Of a DNA stretch of 44,159 nt, positions 37,572 to 44,159 are shown one piece after another (position 1 is the stretch's first letter; the number at the start of each line of letters is the position of its first letter). Source of the stretch: Actinomycetes bacterium. GTDB taxonomy: Bacteria > Actinomycetota > Actinomycetes > Propionibacteriales > Propionibacteriaceae. The translations under genes and the position numbers were made by a program. The notes under the pieces were generated by a model that ran no database searches, was not told the origin of the DNA, and was given only the letters and a program-made list of their open reading frames with translations. The stretch covers positions 1 through 44,159 of the forward strand of contig JAEZHJ010000143.1 of assembly GCA_023436925.1 (NCBI GenBank). Reading direction: 5' to 3'.

Positions 37572-39644
37572 ATGGGCCACCGAGGGCGCCGCACCATCGC
37601 GGCCGGGCTGACACTACTGCTGTGGGCGTCGGCGCTGCCCGCGCAGGCGGCCGATCCACCGTTGATTCCCGACCCAGGGCTGCGGGCCTGCCTCACCGCG
37701 GCGGTCGGGGGCGAACCCACGGCGGAGAACCTGGCGGCGCTCACCACTGTCTACTGCGCGGCCACACACGAGGTCACCGACCTGACCGGGATCGAGGCCC
37801 TCACCAGCCTGAAGAACGTGTATTTCGCCAGCGACGTGGCGCTGGACCTCAGTCGGCTCCCGGCTCTGCCCGCCCTGTGGGGAGTTTCCCTCGACCTGCC
37901 CGCGACGGTGGACCTCACGCCCCTGGCCTCGCTGCCGCAGTTGTTGGGGCTCTACTTGACCGTCAGTGCCGAGCATGATCTCTCCCCCCTCGCCGGGCTC
38001 CCGCTGACCAGCTTGTTCCTCGGCACCGGCGACACGACGCTGCCGGCCCTCCCGGCGCTGGGCGGACCGCTGGAACACCTCTCGGTCGTCGGTCGCGCAC
38101 TTACCAGCGTGGACGGACTTGAGCGCGTCGCCGCCCAGACCGCGTCCTTCGACGTTCCTGTCCTCACCGACTCGTCAGCCTTCGCCGATATGGCGATCGG
38201 CAGCCTGCGCCTCACCACTCCCCAGTCCGGGATCAGTGACTCCCTCGCCCAGACGCGTGGGCTGAGCGCCCTCACGCTGTTCCACTCCGAGGTCACAGAT
38301 CTCACGCCGTTGGGGGGGGCACCCGAACTGGCGACGCTTCGCATCACAGACCCCCGCAACCTGACCGACCTCGGACCGGCAGGGGGCTTGCGGGGGCTCG
38401 AGGTGCTGTCAGCGCCGGGCTCACAGGTAACGTCCGTGGCCGCCTTACAGGGTGCTGACAGACTCAGTGAACTGGACCTCAGCGGTGCCCGAATCGGCGA
38501 CATCTCCGCACTGGCCGACCTGCCCGACGGTGCGTCGGTGAACCTGACCGGCAACCGGATCCACGACTTCTCTCCCCTGGCGGGCTGGCGAGGCACCTTG
38601 AAGGCCCTCGAGCAGAAGGTCACCCTTCCAGCGGTGATCGAGGACACCCCCTTCCCGATCCGGCTGCTCGACGAGTCAGGCAAGCCGCTGCTGGGCCTGG
38701 ACGAGGACGAGTATCGCGACGGACAGCTGCGCTACCTGTACTCGTCCACCCGAGCCAGCCTGTACCTGATGAACGCCTTCGACTCCGCGACGATCACCGT
38801 CAGCCTCTACCAGGAGGTGAAGCCCGGCCGCACGTTCCGCAATGTCAGCAGGCTCGTCTTCTCGACCAGCCGACCGAAGGTCGGCAAGCGGGTCTCTGTC
38901 AGCCTCGCACCCTGGACACCGCAGCCGACCAGCGTCACATACCGCTGGCTGCGCGACGGCCAGGAGATCCCGGGAGCTACGGGCAGCAGCTATGTCCCCA
39001 CCGCCGCGGACCGCGGCAGCCTGCTCTGGGTGGTGGCACGCGGCCGCCGCGAGGGCTACCACCCCGAGTACACCCGCCCGAGCCTGTCCGACTATCCCGT
39101 CGCGAAAGGCTCGTTCTCGTCCGTATCGACCCCGTCCATCAAGGGCCGCCGCGCCGTCGGGAGCAAGCTCACCGCCACCGTCACCTGGCAACCCAACCCG
39201 ACCAAGCTCAGCTACCAGTGGTACCGCAACGGCAGGAAGATCAGCGGCGCCACCAAGGCGAGCTACACCCTCAAGGCCTCCGACCATCGCGACCGGTTCA
39301 CCGTCAAGGTCACCGCCCGCCGTGCCGGCTACCACACCCTCACCAAGAGCAGCGCCAGCACCGGACGAGTCGCCAAGGGCACCCTGACCACGGCGAAGGT
39401 GTCGATCAACGGCGACCCGACCGTCGGAACCCGACTCACCGCCCACCGCGGCACCTGGGGACCGGGAACCGTCAGCTACAGGTACCGCTGGTACCGCGAC
39501 GGCGAGAAGATCAGGGGCGCCACCGCCAGGACCTACACCGCCACCAAGGCCGACCGCGGCCACCGGCTCACCGTCAAGGTCACCGGCCGCAAGACCGGTT
39601 ACACCAGCCGAACCGTCACCTCGGCCGCGGTCAGCATCACCTGA
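37572..39644 (+). CDS. Secreted leucine-rich-repeat and Ig-like repeat protein
   Basis: The 690-residue protein has a signal peptide (RRTIAAGLTLLLWASALPAQA, cleavage near 25). A leucine-rich-repeat region follows (about 50-340; LTDLTGIEALTSL-, LTPLASLPQL- and LSPLAGLPLTSL-type units, ending LADLPDGASVNLTGN), like internalin-type LRRs. After a spacer come three Ig-like repeats of about 90 residues (425-513, 514-603, 604-690), each with YxWYRDG-x-KI-x-GAT-x3-Y and GY. No LPxTG, membrane anchor or lipobox is seen, so it is secreted or held by non-covalent wall binding. Codon use includes more A/T third positions than neighbours. The ligand is unknown; adhesion or glycan binding is a guess. Confidence 0.75.
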   Translation: MGHRGRRTIAAGLTLLLWASALPAQAADPPLIPDPGLRACLTAAVGGEPTAENLAALTTVYCAATHEVTDLTGIEALTSLKNVYFASDVALDLSRLPALPALWGVSLDLPATVDLTPLASLPQLLGLYLTVSAEHDLSPLAGLPLTSLFLGTGDTTLPALPALGGPLEHLSVVGRALTSVDGLERVAAQTASFDVPVLTDSSAFADMAIGSLRLTTPQSGISDSLAQTRGLSALTLFHSEVTDLTPLGGAPELATLRITDPRNLTDLGPAGGLRGLEVLSAPGSQVTSVAALQGADRLSELDLSGARIGDISALADLPDGASVNLTGNRIHDFSPLAGWRGTLKALEQKVTLPAVIEDTPFPIRLLDESGKPLLGLDEDEYRDGQLRYLYSSTRASLYLMNAFDSATITVSLYQEVKPGRTFRNVSRLVFSTSRPKVGKRVSVSLAPWTPQPTSVTYRWLRDGQEIPGATGSSYVPTAADRGSLLWVVARGRREGYHPEYTRPSLSDYPVAKGSFSSVSTPSIKGRRAVGSKLTATVTWQPNPTKLSYQWYRNGRKISGATKASYTLKASDHRDRFTVKVTARRAGYHTLTKSSASTGRVAKGTLTTAKVSINGDPTVGTRLTAHRGTWGPGTVSYRYRWYRDGEKIRGATARTYTATKADRGHRLTVKVTGRKTGYTSRTVTSAAVSIT

Positions 39645-39649
39645 GCAGA

Positions 39650-39693
39650 AGGCACGACGGGCCCCCACCGTGCGGTGGGGGCCCGTCGTGCCT
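39650..39693. terminator. Strong bidirectional terminator
   Basis: A perfect 20-bp stem (39650-39669 with 39674-39693) closed by GTGC, located between the convergent LRR and ctaF genes, 5 bases from each stop. Confidence 0.85.
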
Positions 39694-39698
39694 AGAGC

Positions 39699-40094
39699 TC
39701 AGTGCTGGTAGTCGCCGCGGTAGTACTGGTAGCACCACCCGGTGATCGCCCAGACGCCCAGCACGGCGCCGAGCAGCGTCAGCCACCAGCCGAAGACCGG
39801 GCCCAGCGCGGCGATGGTGACGACCATGGCCGACCAGAACGGCCAGATGCTGGCCGGCGGGAAGAAGCCCAGTTCGCCAGCGCCCTCGACGATCTCGGCG
39901 TCCTTGCGGTCCTCCAGGCGCGGGTCCATCTTGCGCGACTGGATGAACAGGTACGCCGACAGCATCGCGGTGAAGCCGAAGGTCAGCGTCAGCGCCGCCG
40001 TCCCGATCACTTCGTGCGAGGTGAACCAGTAGATCGGCGCGACGATCCCCATGAAGATCGTCAGGTAGACGAAGATCTGGCTTTCCTGCTTCAC
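39699..40094 (-). CDS. ctaF: Actinobacterial cytochrome c oxidase subunit IV
   Basis: The 131-residue membrane protein starts MKQESQIFVYLTIFMGIVAP and has four hydrophobic helices, with the family motif ELGFFPPASIWPFW in the central loop. It is the actinobacteria-specific subunit of the aa3 oxidase (CtaF, Rv2199c type). Its ATG overlaps the ctaD stop (ATGA), so it is translated with subunit I. Confidence 0.94.
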   Translation of the reverse strand: MKQESQIFVYLTIFMGIVAPIYWFTSHEVIGTAALTLTFGFTAMLSAYLFIQSRKMDPRLEDRKDAEIVEGAGELGFFPPASIWPFWSAMVVTIAALGPVFGWWLTLLGAVLGVWAITGWCYQYYRGDYQH

Positions 40095-41818
40095 TGGCCG
40101 ACCTCCTTGTCCGTGCCGGGCTGGTCATGGGCGTCCTCGACCAGCGCCTCCTGCACCGGGTTGGACGGTGCCGCCTCGCTCAGGCCGGGGTGGTGCAGGT
40201 CGAAGGTCGGCGACTCCGAGCGGATCCGCGGCAGGCTGGTGAAGTTAAACCGCGGCGGCGGCGAGGAGGTCGCCCACTCCAGGCTGCGTCCCCAGCCCCA
40301 CGGGTCGTCGGTGTTGACCAGCGGCGACTTCCGCGAGACCCACACGTTCCACAGGAAGGGCAGCATCGCGATGCCGAGCAGGAAGGCGCCCACCGTCGAG
40401 ATCTGGTTCAGCAGCGTGAATCCGTCGCCGGGCAGGTAGTCGGCGATTCGCCGGGTCATGCCCTCCACGCCGAGCCAGTGCTGCACCAGGAAGGTGGTGT
40501 GGAAGCCGACGAAGGTGAGCCAGAAGTGGAGCTTGCCGAGCCGCTCGTTGAGCATCCGTCCGGTCAGCTTCGGCCACCAGAAGTAGAAGCCGGCGAACAT
40601 CGCGAAGACCACCGTGCCGAACACGACGTAGTGGAAGTGGGCTACCACGAAGTAGGAGTCGGAGACCTGGAAGTCCAGCGGCGGCGCGGCCAGGATGATG
40701 CCGGTCAGGCCGCCGAACAGGAAGGTGGTCAGGAAGCCGATCGCCCACAGCATCGGGGTATCGAAGGTCAGTGACCCGCCCCACATGGTGCCGATCCAGT
40801 TGAAGAACTTCACCCCGGTCGGTACCGCGATCAGGAAGGTCATGAACGAGAAGAACGGCAGGTTCACCGCGCCGGTGACGAACATGTGGTGGGCCCACAC
40901 CGAGATCGACAGGGCACCGATCGCCAGGGTGGCCGCGATCAGCGAGACGTAGCCGAACACCGGCTTGCGGCTGAACACCGGAAGCACCTCGGTGATGATG
41001 CCGAAGAAGGGCAAGGCGATGATGTAGACCTCGGGGTGCCCGAAGAACCAGAAGAGGTGCTGCCACAGGATCGCCCCACCCGTGGCGGGGTCGAGGATGT
41101 GGGTCCCCAGGGACCGCTGCGCCTCGAGCACCAGCAGGCCGGCGGCGAGCACCGGGAAGCAGATCAGCACCATGATCGAGGTGACCAGGATGTTCCAGGT
41201 GAACACCGGCATCCGGAACATAGTCATGCCCGGGGCGCGCATGGTCAGGATCGTGGTGATGAAGTTCACGGCGCCGAGGATGGTGGACAGGCCCATCACG
41301 TACAGGCCCATGACCCACAGGTCGCCGCCGACGCCGGGGCTGTTCACCGCGTCCGAAAGCGGGGCGTAGGCGAACCAGCCGAAGCTGGCGGCCCCGTCCG
41401 GGGTCAGGAAGCCGGCGCACGCGGTCAGCGAGCCGAACAGGTAGGCCCAGTAGCTGAAGGCGTTCATCCGCGGGAAGGCCACATCGGGAGCACCGATCTG
41501 GAGCGGCATGATCGCGTTCGCGAAGGCGGCGAACATCGGCGTCGCGAACATGAGCAGCATGATCGTGCCGTGCATCGTGAACAGCTGGTTGAAGGTCTCG
41601 TAATGCACGAACTGCAGGCCGGGGAAGGCGAGTTCGGCCCGCATCACCAGCGCCAGCAGGCCGCCGAAGGCGAAGAAGGCCAAGGCGGTGACGAAGTACA
41701 TGTTGCCGATCAGCTTGTGATCGGTGGTCGTCAGCAGCTTCATCGCGAACGCACCCCAGTTGCGCCGCTCGGCGACGGTGGGGACGTCCTGGACGGAGAC
41801 GCGAGTTGCGACGCTCAT
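40091..41818 (-). CDS. ctaD: Cytochrome c oxidase subunit I
   Basis: This 575-residue aa3-type subunit I has twelve helices. Haem/copper ligands are visible in FTMHGTIMLLMF (haem a His), HPEVYIIALP (CuB His with cross-linked Tyr), WAHHMF (CuB His pair) and VVAHFHYVVFG (haem a3 and a). GLLPD-type proton-channel residues and WxWGRSLEW near the C-terminus agree with the actinobacterial family. It follows ctaC after a single base and overlaps ctaF. Confidence 0.97.
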   Translation of the reverse strand: MSVATRVSVQDVPTVAERRNWGAFAMKLLTTTDHKLIGNMYFVTALAFFAFGGLLALVMRAELAFPGLQFVHYETFNQLFTMHGTIMLLMFATPMFAAFANAIMPLQIGAPDVAFPRMNAFSYWAYLFGSLTACAGFLTPDGAASFGWFAYAPLSDAVNSPGVGGDLWVMGLYVMGLSTILGAVNFITTILTMRAPGMTMFRMPVFTWNILVTSIMVLICFPVLAAGLLVLEAQRSLGTHILDPATGGAILWQHLFWFFGHPEVYIIALPFFGIITEVLPVFSRKPVFGYVSLIAATLAIGALSISVWAHHMFVTGAVNLPFFSFMTFLIAVPTGVKFFNWIGTMWGGSLTFDTPMLWAIGFLTTFLFGGLTGIILAAPPLDFQVSDSYFVVAHFHYVVFGTVVFAMFAGFYFWWPKLTGRMLNERLGKLHFWLTFVGFHTTFLVQHWLGVEGMTRRIADYLPGDGFTLLNQISTVGAFLLGIAMLPFLWNVWVSRKSPLVNTDDPWGWGRSLEWATSSPPPRFNFTSLPRIRSESPTFDLHHPGLSEAAPSNPVQEALVEDAHDQPGTDKEVGQ

Positions 41819-41819
41819 A

Positions 41820-42686
41820 TCAGCCGTGCTCCCTCGTGGCCGGCACCGTCGGGACGGTGTTGGGGTAGGCGGGCGCCAGGATCTCGCCGACCTGGCCGGC
41901 CGCCTTCAACTCGTTCAGGTGCGCCAGGTACTCCTCTTCACTGACGACGTGGACGTTGAACAGCATCGCCGCGTGGTAGGTCCCGCAGAGCTCCGCGCAG
42001 CGTCCGGTGAACTGCCCCAGCTTGGTGGGGGTCACCTCGAAGGAGTTGGGGTGGCCCGGGATGACGTCCAGCTTGAAGTAGAAGTCCGGGATCCAGAAGG
42101 AGTGGATCACGTCGGCCGATTCCAGGTTGAACTGCACCGACTTGTTGACCGGAAGGTACAGGTCGGGCAGCTGGTCCATCGTCCCGATGGTGTGGACGAC
42201 CTCGCCGACGGCCGGGTTCTGGTCCTCCAGGTAGTTGAAGGTCCACGACCACTTCTGGCCGATCACACTGACGGTGTGGTCGGGCTGCTCGGACTTGGCC
42301 AGCACGCCGTTCTGGGCCTGGACGGTGTAGAAGAACAGCACGCCGATGATCAGGAACGGCACCAGGGTGTACAGCAGTTCCATCGGCAGGTTGTAGCGCG
42401 ACTGGCGCGGGATGTGGTCGGCAGCGGCGTCCCGGCGGCGCTTGTAGCGAACCGCCGCCCAGCCGATCAGGCCCCACACGAACACCCCGACGACGATCGA
42501 GGCGATCCACGCGCCGATCCACAGGTCGCCGATGAACAACGCCCGGTCGCTGGCCGCTTCGGGCAGCCCGGCCCGACCCCACTGGGCGAGGGTGTCGGAG
42601 CTGCACCCGGTGAGGGTGGTGCCTGCCAGCGCGACTAAACCGAGCGCACGCCAACGCCTGCCTGAGCGGTCTTGCAACAGCCCCAC
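41820..42686 (-). CDS. ctaC: Cytochrome c oxidase subunit II
   Basis: The 288-residue protein has a lipoprotein-type signal ending LTGC (Cys28) and two membrane helices (about 55-75 and 105-125). The cupredoxin domain binds CuA through CAELCGTYHAAM and an upstream His (VIHSFWIPDF); QKWSWTFNYLED is also characteristic. It takes electrons from QcrC. GTG 42686 follows AAAGG. It is the first gene of ctaC-ctaD-ctaF. Confidence 0.96.
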   Translation of the reverse strand: MGLLQDRSGRRWRALGLVALAGTTLTGCSSDTLAQWGRAGLPEAASDRALFIGDLWIGAWIASIVVGVFVWGLIGWAAVRYKRRRDAAADHIPRQSRYNLPMELLYTLVPFLIIGVLFFYTVQAQNGVLAKSEQPDHTVSVIGQKWSWTFNYLEDQNPAVGEVVHTIGTMDQLPDLYLPVNKSVQFNLESADVIHSFWIPDFYFKLDVIPGHPNSFEVTPTKLGQFTGRCAELCGTYHAAMLFNVHVVSEEEYLAHLNELKAAGQVGEILAPAYPNTVPTVPATREHG

Positions 42687-42723
42687 GTGGATGCCTTTCG
42701 CGTCGTGAACCCTGTCCGGTTAC

Positions 42724-42773
42724 GGCACGATACCGACCCGCAATACCCGCCGCGCCTGTGGTCGGGCACGATA
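42724..42773 (-). promoter_or_regulatory. Duplicated TATCGTGCC in the ctaC upstream region
   Basis: On the minus strand TATCGTGCC occurs at 42773-42765 and 42732-42724, 41 bases apart (about four helical turns). Each TATCGT fits a -10 hexamer, so they may be two tandem promoters or regulator half-sites for ctaC-ctaD-ctaF. Confidence 0.35.
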
Positions 42774-42801
42774 GGCAAAACTGATCAGGCGGCGGATTTG
42801 G

Positions 42802-43152
42802 TCAGTGGAAGCTGTCCCCGCAGGCGCAGGATCCGCTGGCGTTGGGGTTGTCGATGGTGAACCCCTGCTGCTCGATGGTGTCGACGAAATCGATGGTCGC
42901 ACCCATCAGGTACGGGGCGCTCATCCGGTCGGTCACCACGTTGACGCCGTAGAAGTCCTTGACGACGTCACCGTCGAGTTCGCGGTCGTCCAGGGCCAGC
43001 TGGTAACGCAGGCCGGAGCAGCCGCCGGGGGCCACGGAGATCCGCAGCGCGAGGTCCTCGACACCCTCCATCTCGAGCAGCTGCTTCACCTTGGCCGCGG
43101 CGACCTCGGTCAGCGCGATGCCATCGGCCACGATTTGCTGGTCAACAGTCAT
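42802..43152 (-). CDS. erpA: A-type iron-sulfur carrier (ErpA/IscA/HesB family)
   Basis: This 116-residue protein starts MTVDQQIVADGIALTEVAAA. The three cluster-binding cysteines are Cys45 (GGCSGLRY), Cys109 and Cys111 (CACGDSFH). It delivers Fe-S clusters to apo-enzymes, possibly to QcrA and others. GGGAAGGGA precedes ATG 43152. In M. tuberculosis the homologue (Rv2204c) also lies between the cta genes and a glycerate kinase. Confidence 0.9.
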   Translation of the reverse strand: MTVDQQIVADGIALTEVAAAKVKQLLEMEGVEDLALRISVAPGGCSGLRYQLALDDRELDGDVVKDFYGVNVVTDRMSAPYLMGATIDFVDTIEQQGFTIDNPNASGSCACGDSFH

Positions 43153-43191
43153 GTTGGGTTCCCTTCCCGGCTGAACTAACCGGTCCAACCC

Positions 43192-43221
43192 ATTGGCGGG
43201 GTGGCGTATTCCGGCGCCAAT
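43192..43221. terminator. Inverted repeat between glycerate kinase and erpA
   Basis: ATTGGCG (43192-43198) and CGCCAAT (43215-43221) form a 7-bp stem with a 16-base loop. One arm touches the glycerate kinase stop codon. It may be a weak terminator or an operator of erpA. Confidence 0.4.
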
Positions 43222-44159
43222 CAGTCTATGCGAGGCTCTGACAAGGCTGTCCAGCTCCTGCCGACCCGGGCTGCGGTGGCGGTGAGGACCTGCGGCAGCG
43301 GTCCGATCCCTGTCGGGTAGGCGGCTTCGATGCCGAAGGTGCGCATCTCGCGACGGCTGACCGAGGACTCCACGGCGAAGGCCAGGCAGGCTCGCTCGGC
43401 GGCGACGGCGAGGTCGGCGACATAGCGGACCACCTCCCCGCCCCAGTTGCCGATGTGGAACGAGGTGCACCCGGTGATCACGACGTCGGCCAGGTCCACG
43501 GTGCGGTCCAGCCCGGCGACCTCGGCGCACAGCGCGGCCCCGCGGACCACCCTGCCCCCGAGGGCGCGGACGGCGGTAGCCACGCCGCCGGCGGCTCCCG
43601 TCCCCGGCCCGTCGGCCAGTCCGAGTCGGCCCAGCCACTGGGTCATCGACGCCTCTGCCGCCAGCAGCTCCGCGGGGTCGAGCCGGGCCGCGAAGCCGCG
43701 GTGAGCGACCGCACCCTGCAGCCCGAGCAGGCCCAGGCCGGTCTGGTCGGCGGCAGCGACCGCTACCACGTCCACCCCCTGCAGCCGCGCGAGCACCGGG
43801 TCGAGCGAGATTCCGGACGCCCCGGCCAACCCGGGCAGGCCATCGACCAGGCCCGTTCCCTCGGCGCCCAGGCCGGCCAGCAGTCCGGCACCGCCGTCCA
43901 GCGCGGTCTGGCCGGTCAGGTCGACCACCAGCCGGCGCGGCGTCGCGGTCTCGCGCAGCCGGCGGTCCAGCCACCGGCCCAGCCCGGCCGAACTGGCCGC
44001 CGGATCCCAGCCGTCCGGGCTCGCCGGGGCGAGGGTGCCGACCGCGAGGGTGTCGTCGCCCGCCACTGCCCAGTGGTCGCCGTCGACGACGAGGTCGCCG
44101 CCGAGCAGGCGGGCCAGTGCCCCGCCCAGCGGCTGGCCGGCGTCGGCCACCGGGACCAC
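43221..44159 (-). CDS. Glycerate kinase family protein (5' end cut by window edge)
   Basis: At least 312 residues are visible; the GTG at the edge may be internal. The motifs LTGQTALDGGAGLLAGLG, AVAAADQTGLGLLGLQGAV, DVVITGCTSFHIGNWG and a C-terminal VGRSWTAL resemble glycerate kinase type 1 (GlxK), which phosphorylates D-glycerate. Spacing and several active-site residues differ from typical GlxK, so the substrate may not be glycerate. The corresponding M. tuberculosis neighbour of the hesB-type gene (Rv2205c) is in the same family. It is separated from erpA by 68 bases. Confidence 0.7.
   Translation of the reverse strand: MVPVADAGQPLGGALARLLGGDLVVDGDHWAVAGDDTLAVGTLAPASPDGWDPAASSAGLGRWLDRRLRETATPRRLVVDLTGQTALDGGAGLLAGLGAEGTGLVDGLPGLAGASGISLDPVLARLQGVDVVAVAAADQTGLGLLGLQGAVAHRGFAARLDPAELLAAEASMTQWLGRLGLADGPGTGAAGGVATAVRALGGRVVRGAALCAEVAGLDRTVDLADVVITGCTSFHIGNWGGEVVRYVADLAVAAERACLAFAVESSVSRREMRTFGIEAAYPTGIGPLPQVLTATAARVGRSWTALSEPRID

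Noticed and set aside
1..44159. CRISPR arrays, insertion sequences, prophage genes or a biosynthetic gene cluster
   Set aside because: No spaced direct-repeat array, transposase, integrase, phage structural gene or NRPS/PKS-type gene was seen on either strand.

Overview
The window is a gene-dense, high-G+C chromosomal segment from an actinobacterium. Third codon positions are almost all G or C, GTG starts are common, and several gene sets are diagnostic: a di-haem cytochrome cc (qcrC), class II DAHP synthase, a PASTA-domain kinase, cysteine-free S4 and a GuaB1-type reductase. From memory, the order follows the Mycobacterium tuberculosis stretch Rv2172c to Rv2205c (metF-like, idsA, pknL, aroG, plsC, NlpC/P60, exonuclease/UvrC-like gene, trpD, ctaE-qcrCAB, ctaF, ctaC, hesB-type gene, glycerate kinase). 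A Propionibacteriales-like organism is possible, but genus cannot be set from this sequence alone.

Layout. 1-3704 (minus): infA-rpmJ-rpsM-rpsK-rpsD-rpoA-rplQ, the end of the ribosomal protein/alpha operon; rplQ is cut by the window edge. 3705-4054: a 350-base gap with only a candidate infA promoter. 4055-9313 (plus): quinone oxidoreductase, HelD-type RNA polymerase helicase, metF and a polyprenyl diphosphate synthase. 9320-9382: three 21-bp tandem repeats. 9383-10090 (minus): a ThiE-like protein with an eroded active site. 10235-12268 (plus): PknL-like kinase with four PASTA domains. 12312-18103 (minus): metallo-beta-lactamase-fold protein, then a tightly coupled shikimate cluster (aroG, threonine aldolase, aroE, aroK, aroQ as transcribed) and an acyltransferase. 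18168-26780: carboxylesterase, a lipoprotein peptidase candidate, NlpC/P60 hydrolase, a small zinc-ribbon-like protein, a second lipoprotein, a DEDDh exonuclease/GIY-YIG fusion, a stand-alone Lrp ligand domain, cyclophilin, a long helical protein and an HTH protein. 26835-30786: prepilin-peptidase-like protein, trpD, a degenerate receiver protein and a CtaG-type oxidase assembly factor, with ctaE divergent. 30822-34401: qcrC-qcrA-qcrB. 34527-39644: guaB1, a WYL regulator divergent from a VOC protein, and a large secreted LRR/Ig-like protein; these separate the two halves of the respiratory supercomplex genes. 39699-43152 (minus): ctaC-ctaD-ctaF and an A-type Fe-S carrier. A glycerate kinase runs off the right edge.

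How the genes work together. ctaC/D/E/F and qcrA/B/C encode the bcc-aa3 respiratory supercomplex; the CtaG-like protein probably serves its copper insertion and the A-type carrier may supply Fe-S clusters. The polyprenyl synthase, PknL-like kinase, acyltransferase and NlpC/P60 hydrolase belong to envelope synthesis and its control.

No mobile element, tRNA, rRNA or CRISPR array was seen. The most general signal beyond the genes is a recurring TANNNT-like hexamer placed 6-7 bases before the start codon of about a dozen genes, which suggests many leaderless mRNAs. I did not find a clear-cut new multi-gene system. The strongest candidates for novelty are the eroded ThiE, the degenerate receiver coupled to trpD and ctaG, and the secreted LRR/Ig protein inserted in the respiratory region.
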